Assembly: GCA_964602995.1 (NCBI GenBank)
Contig: CAZRTM010000031.1
Coordinates: 1 to 36,575, forward strand
Origin: JAAYYY01 sp964602995
GTDB lineage: Bacteria; Chloroflexota; Anaerolineae; Promineifilales; Promineifilaceae
DNA: 36,575 nucleotides
Direction of reading: 5' to 3'
The position numbers and the translations under genes are program-made. The notes under the pieces were generated by a model. That model did no database searches and was not told the DNA's origin. It saw only the letters and a program-made list of their open reading frames with translations. Positions 12,001-17,550 of this stretch are shown piece by piece (within the stretch, counting starts at the first letter, position 1; each line of letters starts with the position of its first letter).

Positions 12001-13584
12001 ACCCCACTCGCGGCCGTCGTCAATGCCGTCCATGTTGGAATCTTTCTCCAGCGGATCAGAGTAACGAACCTGGCCGTTGACGATGTAGGGGGTGGTGATT
12101 TCGTCGTAATCAGAAATGCCGTCACCGTCGGTATCGACGCCATCATACACGCCATCGCCGTCTATATCGGTCGTTGCGGAGCTGGTACCCAGCAGCATCT
12201 CTTCGTAATCGGTGAGGCCGTCGCCGTCGCTGTCAGTAGGATCGTTGGGATCCAGGGCCTGGAGGCTGGTGTCGAACCAGAAGTTGATAGGAGCGGCGTT
12301 TTGGGAGCGGGCCAGCAGGCTGTTGGTGCCCAGAAAGTGCTCCTGAATGTCGGTGAGGCCATCACCGTCGCTGTCCATGCCGTTGTCGGCGGCCAACAGG
12401 CGCAGCGCTGATTCTCCCAGCCGGGCGCCGATGGAAAGGTCTTGCTCGTGTAGTTCTCTTAACGTCTGCGCCATGTTACTTTCCTGCTGGCGCGCTTCCA
12501 TCTGTGCCTGGGTAGCGGCCTGCTCCTGGGCAAAGGCTGCGACATGGTGGCTCTGCAGCAAGGGCATGAGCAACATGGCCAGAATGACGGTCGTGATGGT
12601 GATGGCATAGGCCTTACGTGAACGACCGAAGCGTAGGATGCCGGCGGCAAAGAGGGTGGCGAAAATGAAGGGGGTGACGTTAGAGGCAAAAGCGCCGAGC
12701 GCGCGACCAGGCTGCTCCTTCAGCTTCTGTACTGCTGCCAATGGCGCTGCCGCCGGTACATTGCCCACAGCGGCCTGTTCGCCGCCAAAATCGGAGAAAT
12801 CGACGGTAATTTCGGCTTCGATACGCTCGCCGTTCTGTTCGGCGAACGTGAGCCAGATAAGCTGGCGGGCGGGCAACCCATGCGCATCAACCCATAGCTC
12901 ACCCTCACCGCTCATGTCCTTGTATATCGGGGGCAGGTCGAGATCGAGACCGGGCGGCAGCTTGCCACTCTCTCTCAGTTGTTCCTGAAGACGGTCGCGC
13001 ATGTGACGAGCGAAGCGAGCGCCGTTAATGGTGAAGTGGTAGCGGTTGAAGGCTGCATTGCCGCCCGTTTCTTCTGGAGCCAGCCACGTCACATCTTCCG
13101 CGGCGACCAGATAGCTCAGGAAATCGCCTTCAGGTGCAAAGAGGTTGCTGAAGTTGCTGACTTCCTGCCAGGGGCCGTTGCCTTGCCGGGCGTAGGCGGT
13201 ATCGTCTTGCACGCGAATGGCGACGCCGCTTTCGTCCAGTAGCACGCTGCCGCCATTGGACCATAGCTTCATCTCCAGGGTCTGGCGCTCGAGGTCTGTG
13301 CTGCCTTCCAGACGCACTCGTTCTTCTCGAGTCTGACGCCCCAGGTTGCCGGGCACGGCCAGCGGAATCGTGCGCTGCACAACGTCTGTGGTGAAGCGGT
13401 AAGAGCCGGCCTCGCGTGCTCTTTGCCAGGCTTTTTCGATTAAATGTCCCGGAGCTTCAATTGAGTTATTGTCTGTTGTACTGGCTCCCACTGGCCAGGC
13501 TTGCCACCCTAGCAAAAGGAAGAGGATGGTGAGCAACAGGATAGGAAGGTAACGACGTGGAAATTTTGCGATCAACAATGTCAT
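1..13584 (-). CDS. Giant secreted multi-domain protein (LolA-like region, TSP3, PA14, YWTD propeller, DUF11, PKD), C-terminus beyond the window
   Basis: The minus frame from ATG at 13584 stays open for 4,528 codons to base 1, and I read no in-frame stop. An in-frame TAA lies ten codons upstream, so this is the first ATG; a hydrophobic signal peptide (about residues 12-34) follows it. Domains by approximate residue: lipoprotein-sorting (LolA/LppX)-like beta region 45-265; hydrophobic pair 302-348; Asp-rich TSP3 calcium-type repeats 402-553; four or five membrane-like helices 1139-1320; second TSP3 cluster 1547-1665; DUF11-like and VAWE-type propeller-like stretch 1690-2110; Ig-like domains; PA14-like domain 2479-2599; YWTD-type propeller 2765-3045; cadherin-like domain 3058-3159; CBM9/DOMON-like domain 3449-3649; Ig-like domains; two DUF11 domains about 4160-4408; one full PKD domain (WDFGDGS) and the start of a second. 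Such proteins are cell-surface or exported adhesin/matrix components; substrate and partners are unknown. The helices inside an otherwise extracellular protein are odd. The frame is certain; function is inferred. Confidence 0.9.
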   Translation of the reverse strand, partial: MTLLIAKFPRRYLPILLLTILFLLLGWQAWPVGASTTDNNSIEAPGHLIEKAWQRAREAGSYRFTTDVVQRTIPLAVPGNLGRQTREERVRLEGSTDLERQTLEMKLWSNGGSVLLDESGVAIRVQDDTAYARQGNGPWQEVSNFSNLFAPEGDFLSYLVAAEDVTWLAPEETGGNAAFNRYHFTINGARFARHMRDRLQEQLRESGKLPPGLDLDLPPIYKDMSGEGELWVDAHGLPARQLIWLTFAEQNGERIEAEITVDFSDFGGEQAAVGNVPAAAPLAAVQKLKEQPGRALGAFASNVTPFIFATLFAAGILRFGRSRKAYAITITTVILAMLLMPLLQSHHVAAFAQEQAATQAQMEARQQESNMAQTLRELHEQDLSIGARLGESALRLLAADNGMDSDGDGLTDIQEHFLGTNSLLARSQNAAPINFWFDTSLQALDPNDPTDSDGDGLTDYEEMLLGTSSATTDIDGDGVYDGVDTDGDGISDYDEITTPYIVNGQVRYSDPLEKDSNMDGIDDGREWGLDTDGDGVPDLFDRDNDGDGVPDHLDLSPSFNSGQIFTEDDPFSLRVNNLNHFYYDYDREVHVGSSNTLFVEFQLRPTNPDQLWYAFNVFDWPNDDDKGHIQDVTGRTLADTDSYGNEDPYTFGDMQLIPMLEIRVPVDDHYTLPGGWEGAKRVFPELEQYGIAVSGDRYEDGHFTAYIPLQLVTDEKTGERVGFYGKMVYASYAWRFAHQARLVWALQGLLDRVENGVLIEQDRLAIVQSYYTDWTLTGFNVREDYGVDMAFIYEDPAVDDDLNDDITLAQLTMGLDGSFLAARDCDWALNDRCYGDGKRDITIPEIARRFDHTSNGDVSVEERWDLSNILRVKTRTYRDIDSAMMQVATGDSVNLVLSEFESIANTTPISPTILFAREERYRAINLELAQVSSPNIAWNGNALTIDFGAGGGIPVYTSVGLNWAPYQYDDVAGQWQAFPIESYWDELGRRWAPDVADEPDPAVQAGYLDFARLYYLGLYSGVSDIVRLSSSGSYKGIIEVPDLAQSDDLLTKLIGYGAKGAAPGVKFIANKLYGKLHLSNVPIKDFFKGFEWQMSNSSWFANGKPANTIDSETPGVFTALKQIKTIFKKSSWITRLKRIGAFGAGVLAVTALITGAALIGASYFLAESHPELALGLRISGAILLVGVLTIITVILPMINALRMVNTMVKAGVAVNKAIDAVFSNTSAIIGSSRFAAVVGLIVQIGVIWGVFLYTILSSSVVAGSIQFNLMLAQSIASTIVAIILFIVSFTVAGTLIVTALSMVDLLLSLLGVEFTFSGFFTDIIARVLYGYETVIDPDAENLITTGGLEMVLVDAQRGYVEGNRVTIRMPISTRIVHNLDRYTHHAVVSRAPEFYTADSLRKHTFKYQFNNPNLSASLGEMYWLWKTYIYATYDAATAIPPSITSGNLYGAWYSQHVSSPTYDLSAGINISIPLRLHTAYQLPVISCWNAAARAVCDWHETGGNSTTGDFGIYLDVLPASLDELMAPEDIILFGKPARRLAWTPDIAPLHDADGDGLRSPLYGGNDPDDTTWDSDGDGLSDRVESNLRFAGIDISPTNPDSDGDGLSDLEEILLGTNPANPDTDGDGLTDAEEVVGWLFEYAPGKETRIYTDPLLPDTDFDGIDDFHDRFLGEITWEEYAYNPAVYNEPPVGVALYQSINPSERRLVPGQTLTITTSLFNNSSGTLPTTGVLTTTLPAVLGGTVITAPFHLTPNAQTTFSINATVHSGASTQQATINSELFAQLDSSSLTSMWQWLPQQTTIITTTANAPDDSYPWHSTLLQAPLGWSEDYLLATIEGVAGDESDRTIDGRIAFYQIEELSSPATALLVDSGTAPKANQRPAMACAITGACLVVWSEGTSDFDLVGAIVRSNGVVSGPFFIANESGDELSPAVASDGAMFVVAWERDGTLWTRHVQDAATMGAAQRIDSDLPVGASNRRPALVYTGDNYLLVWENAVGPDGDPSQEVDLWAANLGGAALLADSVRLIVDTTGRAEHPHLAHRVGTGETLLTYSSNGRVVGRVVTAGDDGVPFTIANQAAEAAELHAPQAVYDAGSGGWLVAWSTSTAAGVSTAHYQSLDQDGIARATQSSFSWQNIHGVPAISHRSLSLACALSECVLAANTAPWNNPAGSNAVMLDTLALQQFQLPDPDYATHSRSLTFDVDADEPLATITSVADYLPAGSTIVIGGTASDPTSAVAVVEVRLNGGPWQTANGFNDWFYSLDVPATEGAYTLEARAIDELGNVQSAPGQITFHVDTTPPTLSSSVSDGQLFTAQRLPGGQAYFDLSGTVDDSGSGVKRVQVRLEPNGSGWQTAEVSDNQWSLDYALPFFGDDGQALVDASGVYTVTVRAEDQMGNTNDGANQLQFTVLMDAHAPESSLSSYVITVSGTLNGEAITQTASLPLITGTVTLTGTAREVGPVHSGIQQVELALRPADLGLAPGIWRGWYRNRGMTEGGPIFARFDGHIDFDWGSGSPDASIDVDDFVADWTRESLFRAGGDYVFTINKDTDSTATFYIDGVEQLTVPNGETSREVTLPITMGLHDLRLVYHDLGGDARISFSGEFTGADWLPVTLDNSGAGVSNSEWQFALPEGIEGTYQIDLRARDVAGNLNEERSSWVQWRGDIDTAAPRVFFDVDFTGFGEAARTTYRVWASDYNLDESSFVSPCDVKPEDRYVYDSEWWSEWMPGSNRLYQIASECSVPGHVSDPPTVEACDLYGRCTTLNPQVPEPPNERYLYWLEPDRLSKSSAPIINRLDLNTTLTTTLYYEQTRQFRDIGVDPNTGILYLANGTSSIWKITPDGSEATEIYANAGIRTSEEIVVGRDRVYWSTWSEGVHSIDLNGNDYRHHFSTGDTMVGLGADRRLGQIFATPNFHSESSNPPVYFFAEDGSTNGYTIASTNLHHALAVDPPREMIYIAAGCGSFFDPFGIVRVPYPNDWSASPASGSCELILDSNMLPEDASQIEDIFVDSESQKIYFTSRGGTPEGALNNGHIWRIDLDGSNLELLARTEFHIHGLVVDVNRAPHARDQVIYTYENTPVSIDLDASDPNVNSLTVVLETPPTAGQLSGLPDEPTYDPLTVVYTPAPGFIGSDRFTYHVNDGREDSPSVTVFIEVRPEIAVETSILTPTHGALLTGLSPQPIRTGIYASEGLASAVLTVDGAPLDSENSWAGSGITETLWTSSWTPPGEGVYTLQVEVTDEDGRTAQHAISVTVDLNPPTIDLAQTVFTRTHLLPGTAATLWLEGDVSDSAGVDRVQVEVDGGEAGMAGLEPGRWRYAWDVGHVPDGESFVISAEARDVVGRTTDITENVLVDLTLPKPVEMTVRADGQPITNGQVIRNAGPQLSIEWTASSDGSGIGGYDVGFSSNPTPTLADLSSYADAGTHTETGGEAQRLFAHVGIRDAHGNRRWQTAGPFFLDSPVTPDLVSLDMGHTGWQDSGASQVSADYEIYRRAYTGTLISEVQSFHVSWDDQGLGLSWRGADWNSDGQLFIYLDTIPGGSTTAFNPFGDGVTVGLPADEGRPLTADYLIHVQNNTTAWLMQWNGNGWNNLGTLDAERFRHTSGQTDFYLPFNSIGIANPATAELDLVAFATEPAKMRLWAAAPDRNPLNSGRVINPSVNPALLNSFDLTQQFTWNGLGDGQRPDQNQFHSSDLQLTIESGAPALNTGFLRDDYLHLLAPGDDLDSNLDGVPDVLLPGDVDPAPVGLGHTIPYTVTYTNLGAETATNVALTFTGRGGLQIEGSASHLLLLGDLAPGASGTAVVTGTVNAPSNAASVELQVTVSDDARGDYDWFWLQHDVDTQSPQNIAITAPLDYASPLTNTVRGVAQDDSGLALIRLQVTPPTGSSYVLTCEAGDPLSESWGCDWNPDQVSGAHQLRAQVEDLFGNVSDWSDTVTIIVDGDAPFVTLDAATQRLLQSGYVNQNFVAGGQVSDDQQAQALELCAETAETALLLPSCAELPLNPAKAPTGAWRSEVTVPFGEGITQTLRLTGIDAAGNRHTILHTYTVDTVAPLITVTDHVDSIYLADYWSNARADLLALSASPVLSGTVTDGGEVAEVYVIVRKEGGESATKRFAAAADLSRDGSNGWQFTPLFSEVGTYTLSVEAWDRAGNITYGDSFLLEVLSGPDLSLDKSAEPATVDAGQMLTYTLAVTNNGSKQASNVIVTDTLPAEVTYLDAGGEGWSCAQESGIVTCRIAQLSAGPATPITITVTAPDEPTTLSNHAVVGFENGSYTLFDPQPANNESEVETTVRAVADLALQKNASAMNLPLQTELAYTLTITNYGPSTANEVVLKDALPASFSLNGATGSGWSCSEDSGVLACTRPTLAAGQSTTVTISGTVTSLGSMTNSATVESQTFDPDLDNNEDDASVTVGAPVPLVDAGSDVVADEGEAITFSGTIDDPHGGAHTITWDFGDGSIATGSLTPSHAYGDNGVYTVFFTVTNSYNQTAGDSLQVTVHNLAPVVDAGPDQTVNEGASITFSGVFTDAGSL
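8585..8945 (-). repeat. Second thrombospondin type-3 (TSP3) repeat cluster within the giant gene
   Basis: This encodes about five D-x-D-x-D-G-(L/I)-x-D units such as DSDGDGLSD and DTDGDGLTD, spaced by short EE-containing linkers. In TSP3 domains these aspartates bind calcium. The cluster sits between the membrane-helix block and the DUF11-like part of the protein. Confidence 0.85.
9640..10175 (-). other. Block of four to five predicted membrane helices inside the giant protein
   Basis: Translation on minus gives four strongly hydrophobic segments of 22-28 residues, starting near residues 1139 (IGAFGAGVLAVTALI), 1174 (GAILLVGVLTIITVIL), 1229 (AAVVGLIVQIGVIWGVFLY) and 1276 (IVAIILFIVSFTVAGTLIV). 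A weaker fifth follows. They are flanked by hydrophilic, extracellular-type domains on both sides. Confidence 0.8.
11925..12380 (-). repeat. First thrombospondin type-3 (TSP3) repeat cluster within the giant gene
   Basis: Repeated Asp-rich units such as DSDGDGLTD, DIDGDGVYD, DTDGDGISD and DRDNDGDGVPD lie at about residues 402-553. They are the consensus calcium-binding TSP3 motif found in many secreted bacterial proteins. Confidence 0.85.
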
Positions 13585-13739
13585 CCTATACTTGCGATGT
13601 ATTAGATTGTGTTAACTATGGTGGACACGCGACAGGGGTGCACACAAATAAATAGCTCTATCTGAAAATACAATGCTCGCTCCCCACCCGCAATGGACTT
13701 AAGTACTATACCGTTCCTGTAGAATCAGAGGCTCAAGTC

Positions 13740-13761
13740 AATCTCTAATCAACCAATCTCC
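13740..13761 (-). repeat. Intergenic GAGATTGG-type repeat, copy 1, just after phnE
   Basis: On minus this reads GGAGATTGGTTGATTAGAGA, starting about three bases after the phnE stop codon. Related copies lie at 15651-15680, 27199-27225 and 28147-28180. The rest of the 179-bp gap before the giant gene (13585-13739) shows no gene. It holds a weak 8-bp stem with a long loop and only a poor promoter match (TTGCGG, 17 bp, TATTTT on minus). Confidence 0.55.
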
Positions 13762-13763
13762 AC

Positions 13764-15518
13764 TTACTCTCTTACTGCCCGCCGCACACTGGCGCTTACC
13801 ATATCGACCACAAATGTAAGCGCCATATAGAAGAAGAGCGTGACGCCCACACTGCGGTAGTCGAAGCGGCTGAGTTGCTCGGTCAGCACACGGCCGAGGC
13901 CGCCTGCGCCTACCAGGCCGACGATGACCGTGGCTCGAATAGCGATTTCCCAGCGGTAGAGAGCGTAGGCCAGGAAGCGGGGCAAGGAGAGGGGTAGGCT
14001 GCCGTAGAGGAAGATCTGACCACCGGAGGCTCCCGTAGTCTGTAGCGCGCGCAAGGGGAGCGGGTTCTGGTTCTCTACTACTTCAGCCATCAGCCGGCCC
14101 AGGATGCCCAGGTTATATAGAGCCAGAGCCAGTGCGCCGGGCAGAATGCCGGGGAAGAAGATGAAAAGCAGCACCAGGGCCCAAATTGGCGCGGGAATAG
14201 CGCGCATGAACAGCAACAGGAAACGGGCTGCGGCCCAGAGCAGGTAGCGCCCTATGGCGCCTGGCCCGTGGTTGCGCCCGCGGTCGAGCAGACCACCGGG
14301 CAGGATGAAGTTGTTGGCAGCCGGAAAGGCGAAGAGCATACCGCCCAGGCCAGCTATGGTAGCGGCCAGCAAGGACATGGCCAGGGTCTGGCCCGATAGT
14401 GTCATTAGCTCGCGCAAGAAAGCGGTTTCGAGCCGCAGCGGCCAGGACTGTGCGGCAATATCGCGCAGTAACGAAGCGGTGCGCGGCGACCAGAGCTTGC
14501 CCACGTCGGGCGCCACATACCAGAAGGAGAACGGTACCAGTAACAGGGCCAGCCAGAGCGAAGCGCGAACCACCAGATTGCGGTCGTGGTCCTGACCATT
14601 GCTCCCATCTGTTGTGACTGTCACGGCTGCGGGTCGTTGCCGTGTTCCTGCTTCCCAACCGCTGACATTTGCGCCGCGGGCCAGGCGGCGGCGCAGCAGG
14701 CTACTCCAGACGTCGACCAGGCCGGTGAGCGCCATCATGGCGTAGAACAGCGTCCACAGCTCGTTGTAGCGCAGGCTTTGCAGGCTGAGCAGGATCTGGT
14801 AGCCAAGCCCGCCGGCGCCGATGACGCCTAACACCGCGGCAGCGCGGATGGAGCACTCGAAGCGGTAGAAGGTGTAAGAGAGCAAGTCGGGCAGCGTTTG
14901 CGGAATGGTCGAATAGAGCATTGCCCGCAGCGGCCCCACGCCGCTGTTGAGGAGGGCATCGTAAGGTTCGCGCGGCGCTTCGTCGAACATCTCGGCGAAC
15001 ACCTTGGCCGTAATAGCGCCATAGGGCACAGCAATGGCCAGAATGGCGGACAGGGGGTCCAGGCCGAAGATGTTGACGAAAAACAGCCCCCACAACAGTT
15101 CATGGATGCCACGCGGCACCGCCAGCAACCCGCGCACCAGCAACCACGGCGTGCCCGCTCGGCGGCCGCCAGCGAGTACGGATTCCCACCACAGTTCAGA
15201 CGAGACCACGGCGCCCACGCTGCCGATGATTACGCTGACGAAGGTGCCGGCCACAGCGTAGGCCAGCGTCGTTAGGGATGCTTTCAGCACCAGGGCCAGA
15301 AAGGAGCCTTCGAGCACAGGCTGTAGGGCCGCGGTAAAGAAGCGCTGTACCAGAGGCCAGCCGCCTTCATTAATCAGGTCGCCATCCAGCAGCCCCGCCT
15401 GCCACAAAGCCCAGAGCAGGGCCACGGCGAAGACGGCCAGCCACAACCTGCTGCGGTTGATGGCAGGCCGGGTATGTCTGATTCCTTCGCTGCGTTTGGC
15501 GCTCCAGTTACCAATCAT
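13764..15518 (-). CDS. phnE: Phosphonate-type ABC transporter permease, fused PhnE-PhnE
   Basis: This 584-residue inner-membrane protein contains two complete PhnE-type permease units in tandem, about residues 25-280 and 310-584; a usual PhnE is about 260-290 residues. Each half carries the cytoplasmic EAA-type coupling loop, with the first around residues 178-215 (PREPYDALLNSGVGPLRAML) and the second around 480-515. Each also has the conserved VxGAGGLG motif (VIGAGGLG and LVGAGGLG). As the importer pore it would pass phosphonate, phosphite or a related phosphorus compound handed over by PhnD. It is the last gene of a phnD-phnC-phnE cluster, 134 bp after phnC, with repeats in that gap and no good ribosome site at the ATG. 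No C-P lyase or phosphonatase gene is in the window, so the exact substrate is unknown. Confidence 0.93.
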   Translation of the reverse strand: MIGNWSAKRSEGIRHTRPAINRSRLWLAVFAVALLWALWQAGLLDGDLINEGGWPLVQRFFTAALQPVLEGSFLALVLKASLTTLAYAVAGTFVSVIIGSVGAVVSSELWWESVLAGGRRAGTPWLLVRGLLAVPRGIHELLWGLFFVNIFGLDPLSAILAIAVPYGAITAKVFAEMFDEAPREPYDALLNSGVGPLRAMLYSTIPQTLPDLLSYTFYRFECSIRAAAVLGVIGAGGLGYQILLSLQSLRYNELWTLFYAMMALTGLVDVWSSLLRRRLARGANVSGWEAGTRQRPAAVTVTTDGSNGQDHDRNLVVRASLWLALLLVPFSFWYVAPDVGKLWSPRTASLLRDIAAQSWPLRLETAFLRELMTLSGQTLAMSLLAATIAGLGGMLFAFPAANNFILPGGLLDRGRNHGPGAIGRYLLWAAARFLLLFMRAIPAPIWALVLLFIFFPGILPGALALALYNLGILGRLMAEVVENQNPLPLRALQTTGASGGQIFLYGSLPLSLPRFLAYALYRWEIAIRATVIVGLVGAGGLGRVLTEQLSRFDYRSVGVTLFFYMALTFVVDMVSASVRRAVRE

Positions 15519-15531
15519 GGGTCAGGGGGAT

Positions 15532-15640
15532 GGTGGACGGTGGACAGTAGATGGTGGCCGGTGGACGGTGGACGGCAGGAGCGCTGGCAGGAGGCTGGTG
15601 CTCCCACCAGCAATATTCGTGAAATTCGTGCAATTCGTGG
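15532..15640. repeat. Short tandem repeats between phnC and phnE
   Basis: The 134-bp gap holds GGTGGACGG / GGTGGACAG / GGTGGCC units at 15532-15575 and three copies of an ATTCGTG unit at 15615-15640. The GTGGACAGT type recurs at 34680-34728 and near 29540-29560. No gene is visible in it. Confidence 0.6.
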
Positions 15641-15650
15641 CAAAAACCCC

Positions 15651-15680
15651 AATCAACCAATCTCCAATTCTCCAATCTCA
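15651..15680 (-). repeat. GAGATTGG-type repeat, copy 2, overlapping the 3' end of phnC
   Basis: On minus this includes GGAGAATTGGAGATTGGT followed by TGATTGG. It encodes the last residues of PhnC (IGELEIG) and runs across its TGA stop. The same 18 bases occur inside the hydrolase gene at 27199-27216. Confidence 0.7.
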
Positions 15681-16414
15681 TACACCTCCCCCAACATCTC
15701 TTGCGTCACCTCCGCGGCGGGTACGTCAAACGCTATTTGCCCGTCGCGTAGGCCGACGACACGGTCGCAGAAGTCGAGGGCAAAGTCAACGGTGTGCAGG
15801 CTCACGACCAGCGTTTTCTGTAGCTCCTGGGAAAGGGTGCTGAGCAGTTCCATAATGCGACGAGCGCGTTCGGGATCGAGGCTGGCGACCGGTTCGTCGG
15901 CCAGGATCGCCTGTGGGTCCTGGACCAGCACACGGGCCAGCGCCACGCGTTGTTGTTGTCCACCAGACAGGCGGTCGGTGCGCTCGTACAGCTTCTCGGC
16001 AATGCCCACGCGAGCCAGCGCCTGCTCGGCCTCTTCGACCTGTAAGGGGCGCAGCAGGGAGCGAGCGGCGCGCAGCAGCGACCAACGGCCCAGGCGTCCA
16101 GCGTTGACGTTGTGGATAACTGATAGCGTGCCCACCAGATGAAGCTGTTGGTAGATGGTTCCGATGTGCCGTTGCACGCGGCGGAGCTGGCCGGGGGAGA
16201 GCCGAGCCAGCTCCTGGCCCAACACGTGCACTGTGCCCTGATCTGGAACCAGTGACCCATTCAGCAGGTTGAGGAGTGTGCTCTTGCCGGCCCCACTGGA
16301 ACCGACCAGGGCCACACGCTCTCCGGCGTTGATGCGCAGGCTGGCGTCGCGCAATGCCCACAGATCGCCATACCGTTTGCCTGCCTGCTGAAGCTCAAAG
16401 ATTGGCTGGCTCAC
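15653..16414 (-). CDS. phnC: Phosphonate-type ABC transporter ATP-binding protein
   Basis: This 253-residue ATPase energises the PhnD/PhnE importer at the cytoplasmic face. Visible motifs are Walker A GSSGAGKST (38-46), Q-loop QQ (89-90), signature LSGGQ (149-153), Walker B ILADEP with catalytic Glu174, D-loop SLD (178-180) and switch His207. The start is a GTG at 16414 with an AAGGAG site seven bases upstream. That site overlaps the phnD stop codon, 11 bp away, which fits tight translational linkage. The last six residues (GELEIG) are read from an intergenic repeat, so the native C-terminus may have been extended or replaced by it. PhnC assignment rests on family resemblance plus the PhnD and PhnE neighbours. 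Confidence 0.94.
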   Translation of the reverse strand: MSQPIFELQQAGKRYGDLWALRDASLRINAGERVALVGSSGAGKSTLLNLLNGSLVPDQGTVHVLGQELARLSPGQLRRVQRHIGTIYQQLHLVGTLSVIHNVNAGRLGRWSLLRAARSLLRPLQVEEAEQALARVGIAEKLYERTDRLSGGQQQRVALARVLVQDPQAILADEPVASLDPERARRIMELLSTLSQELQKTLVVSLHTVDFALDFCDRVVGLRDGQIAFDVPAAEVTQEMLGEVYEIGELEIG

Positions 16415-16425
16415 AGCTTTGCTCC

Positions 16426-17331
16426 TTACCTGTTTTCAACAATCTGGCCAATTTGGCGGCCGATGGCTTCAATTTCTGCGTAGTTTGCGTTCTCCGTCTC
16501 GATGAAGCGTTCCGCGCCGAACAGGTTCAGAATCTCCGCGTGCTCGGGGTTGCTGGCATCCAGCGCCAACAGGGCATCCGTGACCCGCTGCGGGAAGTCC
16601 TGGCCAAAGCGCTCCTGCACATCAGGGCGGATGACCCAGTGGTAGTCGTGATAGGGTGGCGTGCGCCAGATCTCCTGCACGCGCTCCAGGTCTACTGCAC
16701 CCTCGGCCAGGCGGCTGTCCCAGACCTGCGAGTTGAGCACGCCGGCCTGGTAACTGCCGGCCGTCACCAGCTCAATGGTAGTGTCGTGCGAGCCGGAAAA
16801 GCCTACTTCGCCGTTGAAATCATCAAGCGTGAGGCCTGCCTCCTGCAAGAAATATTGGGGCATCAGGCGGCCTGAGGTAGATGATTCACTGCCGAAGGTG
16901 AAGGTGTGCCCGGCCAGTTGCGTCAGGTCGTCTATACTGTCCAATTGTGGTAGCCTGCTGTCGCGGTTGGCGATAAAGACGCTTGTAAATTGCTCATCAA
17001 TCGACCGCTGTGCCAGGGCCTGAGCGCCTTCCACCTGCAGCCGAGCCTGCACGCCGGTCAGCCCGCCGAACCAGACCATATCCAGGTCACCGACACGAAA
17101 GGCAGTGACCGCGGCGGTGTAATCAGTCACGGGACGATATTCCACCGGCACACCCAGCTCCGCTTCCAGATAATCTGCTATCGAGCCATAGAGCCGTTGT
17201 AGCAGCTCGGGATCCTGGTCGGGAATGGCGCCAATGGTGAACGGTTCGCTTTCTTCTGTGCCCTGGGATGGAGCGCAGGCAACAGCCAGCAGCAATGTGC
17301 CAACAAGCAGCAGCAAAGATAAATATCTCAC
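16426..17331 (-). CDS. phnD: Phosphonate/phosphite-type substrate-binding lipoprotein
   Basis: This 301-residue protein has a lipoprotein signal ending in LAVAC (lipid-attached Cys19). The mature part is a PhnD-family periplasmic-binding fold: VEYRPVTDYTAAVTAFRVGD, then DMVWFGG, and a Ser/Thr-rich stretch (FGSESSTSGR) at the position that in PhnD relatives contacts the phosphonate group. It would capture the ligand outside the membrane and deliver it to the fused PhnE. The start is a GTG at 17331 with an AAAGGAG site eight bases upstream. It is the first gene of the cluster and follows a strongly structured leader (17373-17550). Phosphonate, phosphite or another phosphorus oxyanion is possible; the sequence does not say which. 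Confidence 0.93.
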   Translation of the reverse strand: MRYLSLLLLVGTLLLAVACAPSQGTEESEPFTIGAIPDQDPELLQRLYGSIADYLEAELGVPVEYRPVTDYTAAVTAFRVGDLDMVWFGGLTGVQARLQVEGAQALAQRSIDEQFTSVFIANRDSRLPQLDSIDDLTQLAGHTFTFGSESSTSGRLMPQYFLQEAGLTLDDFNGEVGFSGSHDTTIELVTAGSYQAGVLNSQVWDSRLAEGAVDLERVQEIWRTPPYHDYHWVIRPDVQERFGQDFPQRVTDALLALDASNPEHAEILNLFGAERFIETENANYAEIEAIGRQIGQIVENR

Positions 17332-17372
17332 AAGAAATTCTCCTTTACAATTTTCTGAAGAGTTGAGGGGGA

Positions 17373-17550
17373 ATGCGGCAACGACAGGGCCGCATGATGC
17401 GTCCTGATATGGCGGGCTATGTTATTGAGAACAAAGGATTGATATGGTTGCATAGACCTCAGGCGTTTGCCCATGCCTGAGGTCAGGAAGAATCACCCGA
17501 CGTCAGGTGGCAAAGCGAGGGGAACCCCCACACACGGTGGAGGCTGTTCC
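17373..17550 (-). promoter_or_regulatory. Structured 5' leader of phnD, candidate cis-regulatory RNA
   Basis: Read on minus, four stems follow each other: 17550-17521 (GGAA/UUCC plus a 7-bp inner stem CCUCCAC/GUGGGGG), 17509-17494 (CACCU/GGGUG around GACGUC), 17484-17455 (perfect 10-bp stem GACCUCAGGC/GCCUGAGGUC, 10-base loop) and 17395-17373 (7-bp AUGCGGC/GCCGCAU, 9-base loop). The first two stems contain a U-G pair on minus that would be a C-A mismatch on plus. That supports transcription toward phnD. No uridine tract follows the 10-bp stem. I do not recognise a known riboswitch class. Confidence 0.5.

Noticed and set aside
17455..17484. 10-bp perfect hairpin as an intrinsic terminator
   Set aside because: No uridine run follows on either strand, and it lies upstream of phnD among other stems, so a leader RNA element is more likely.
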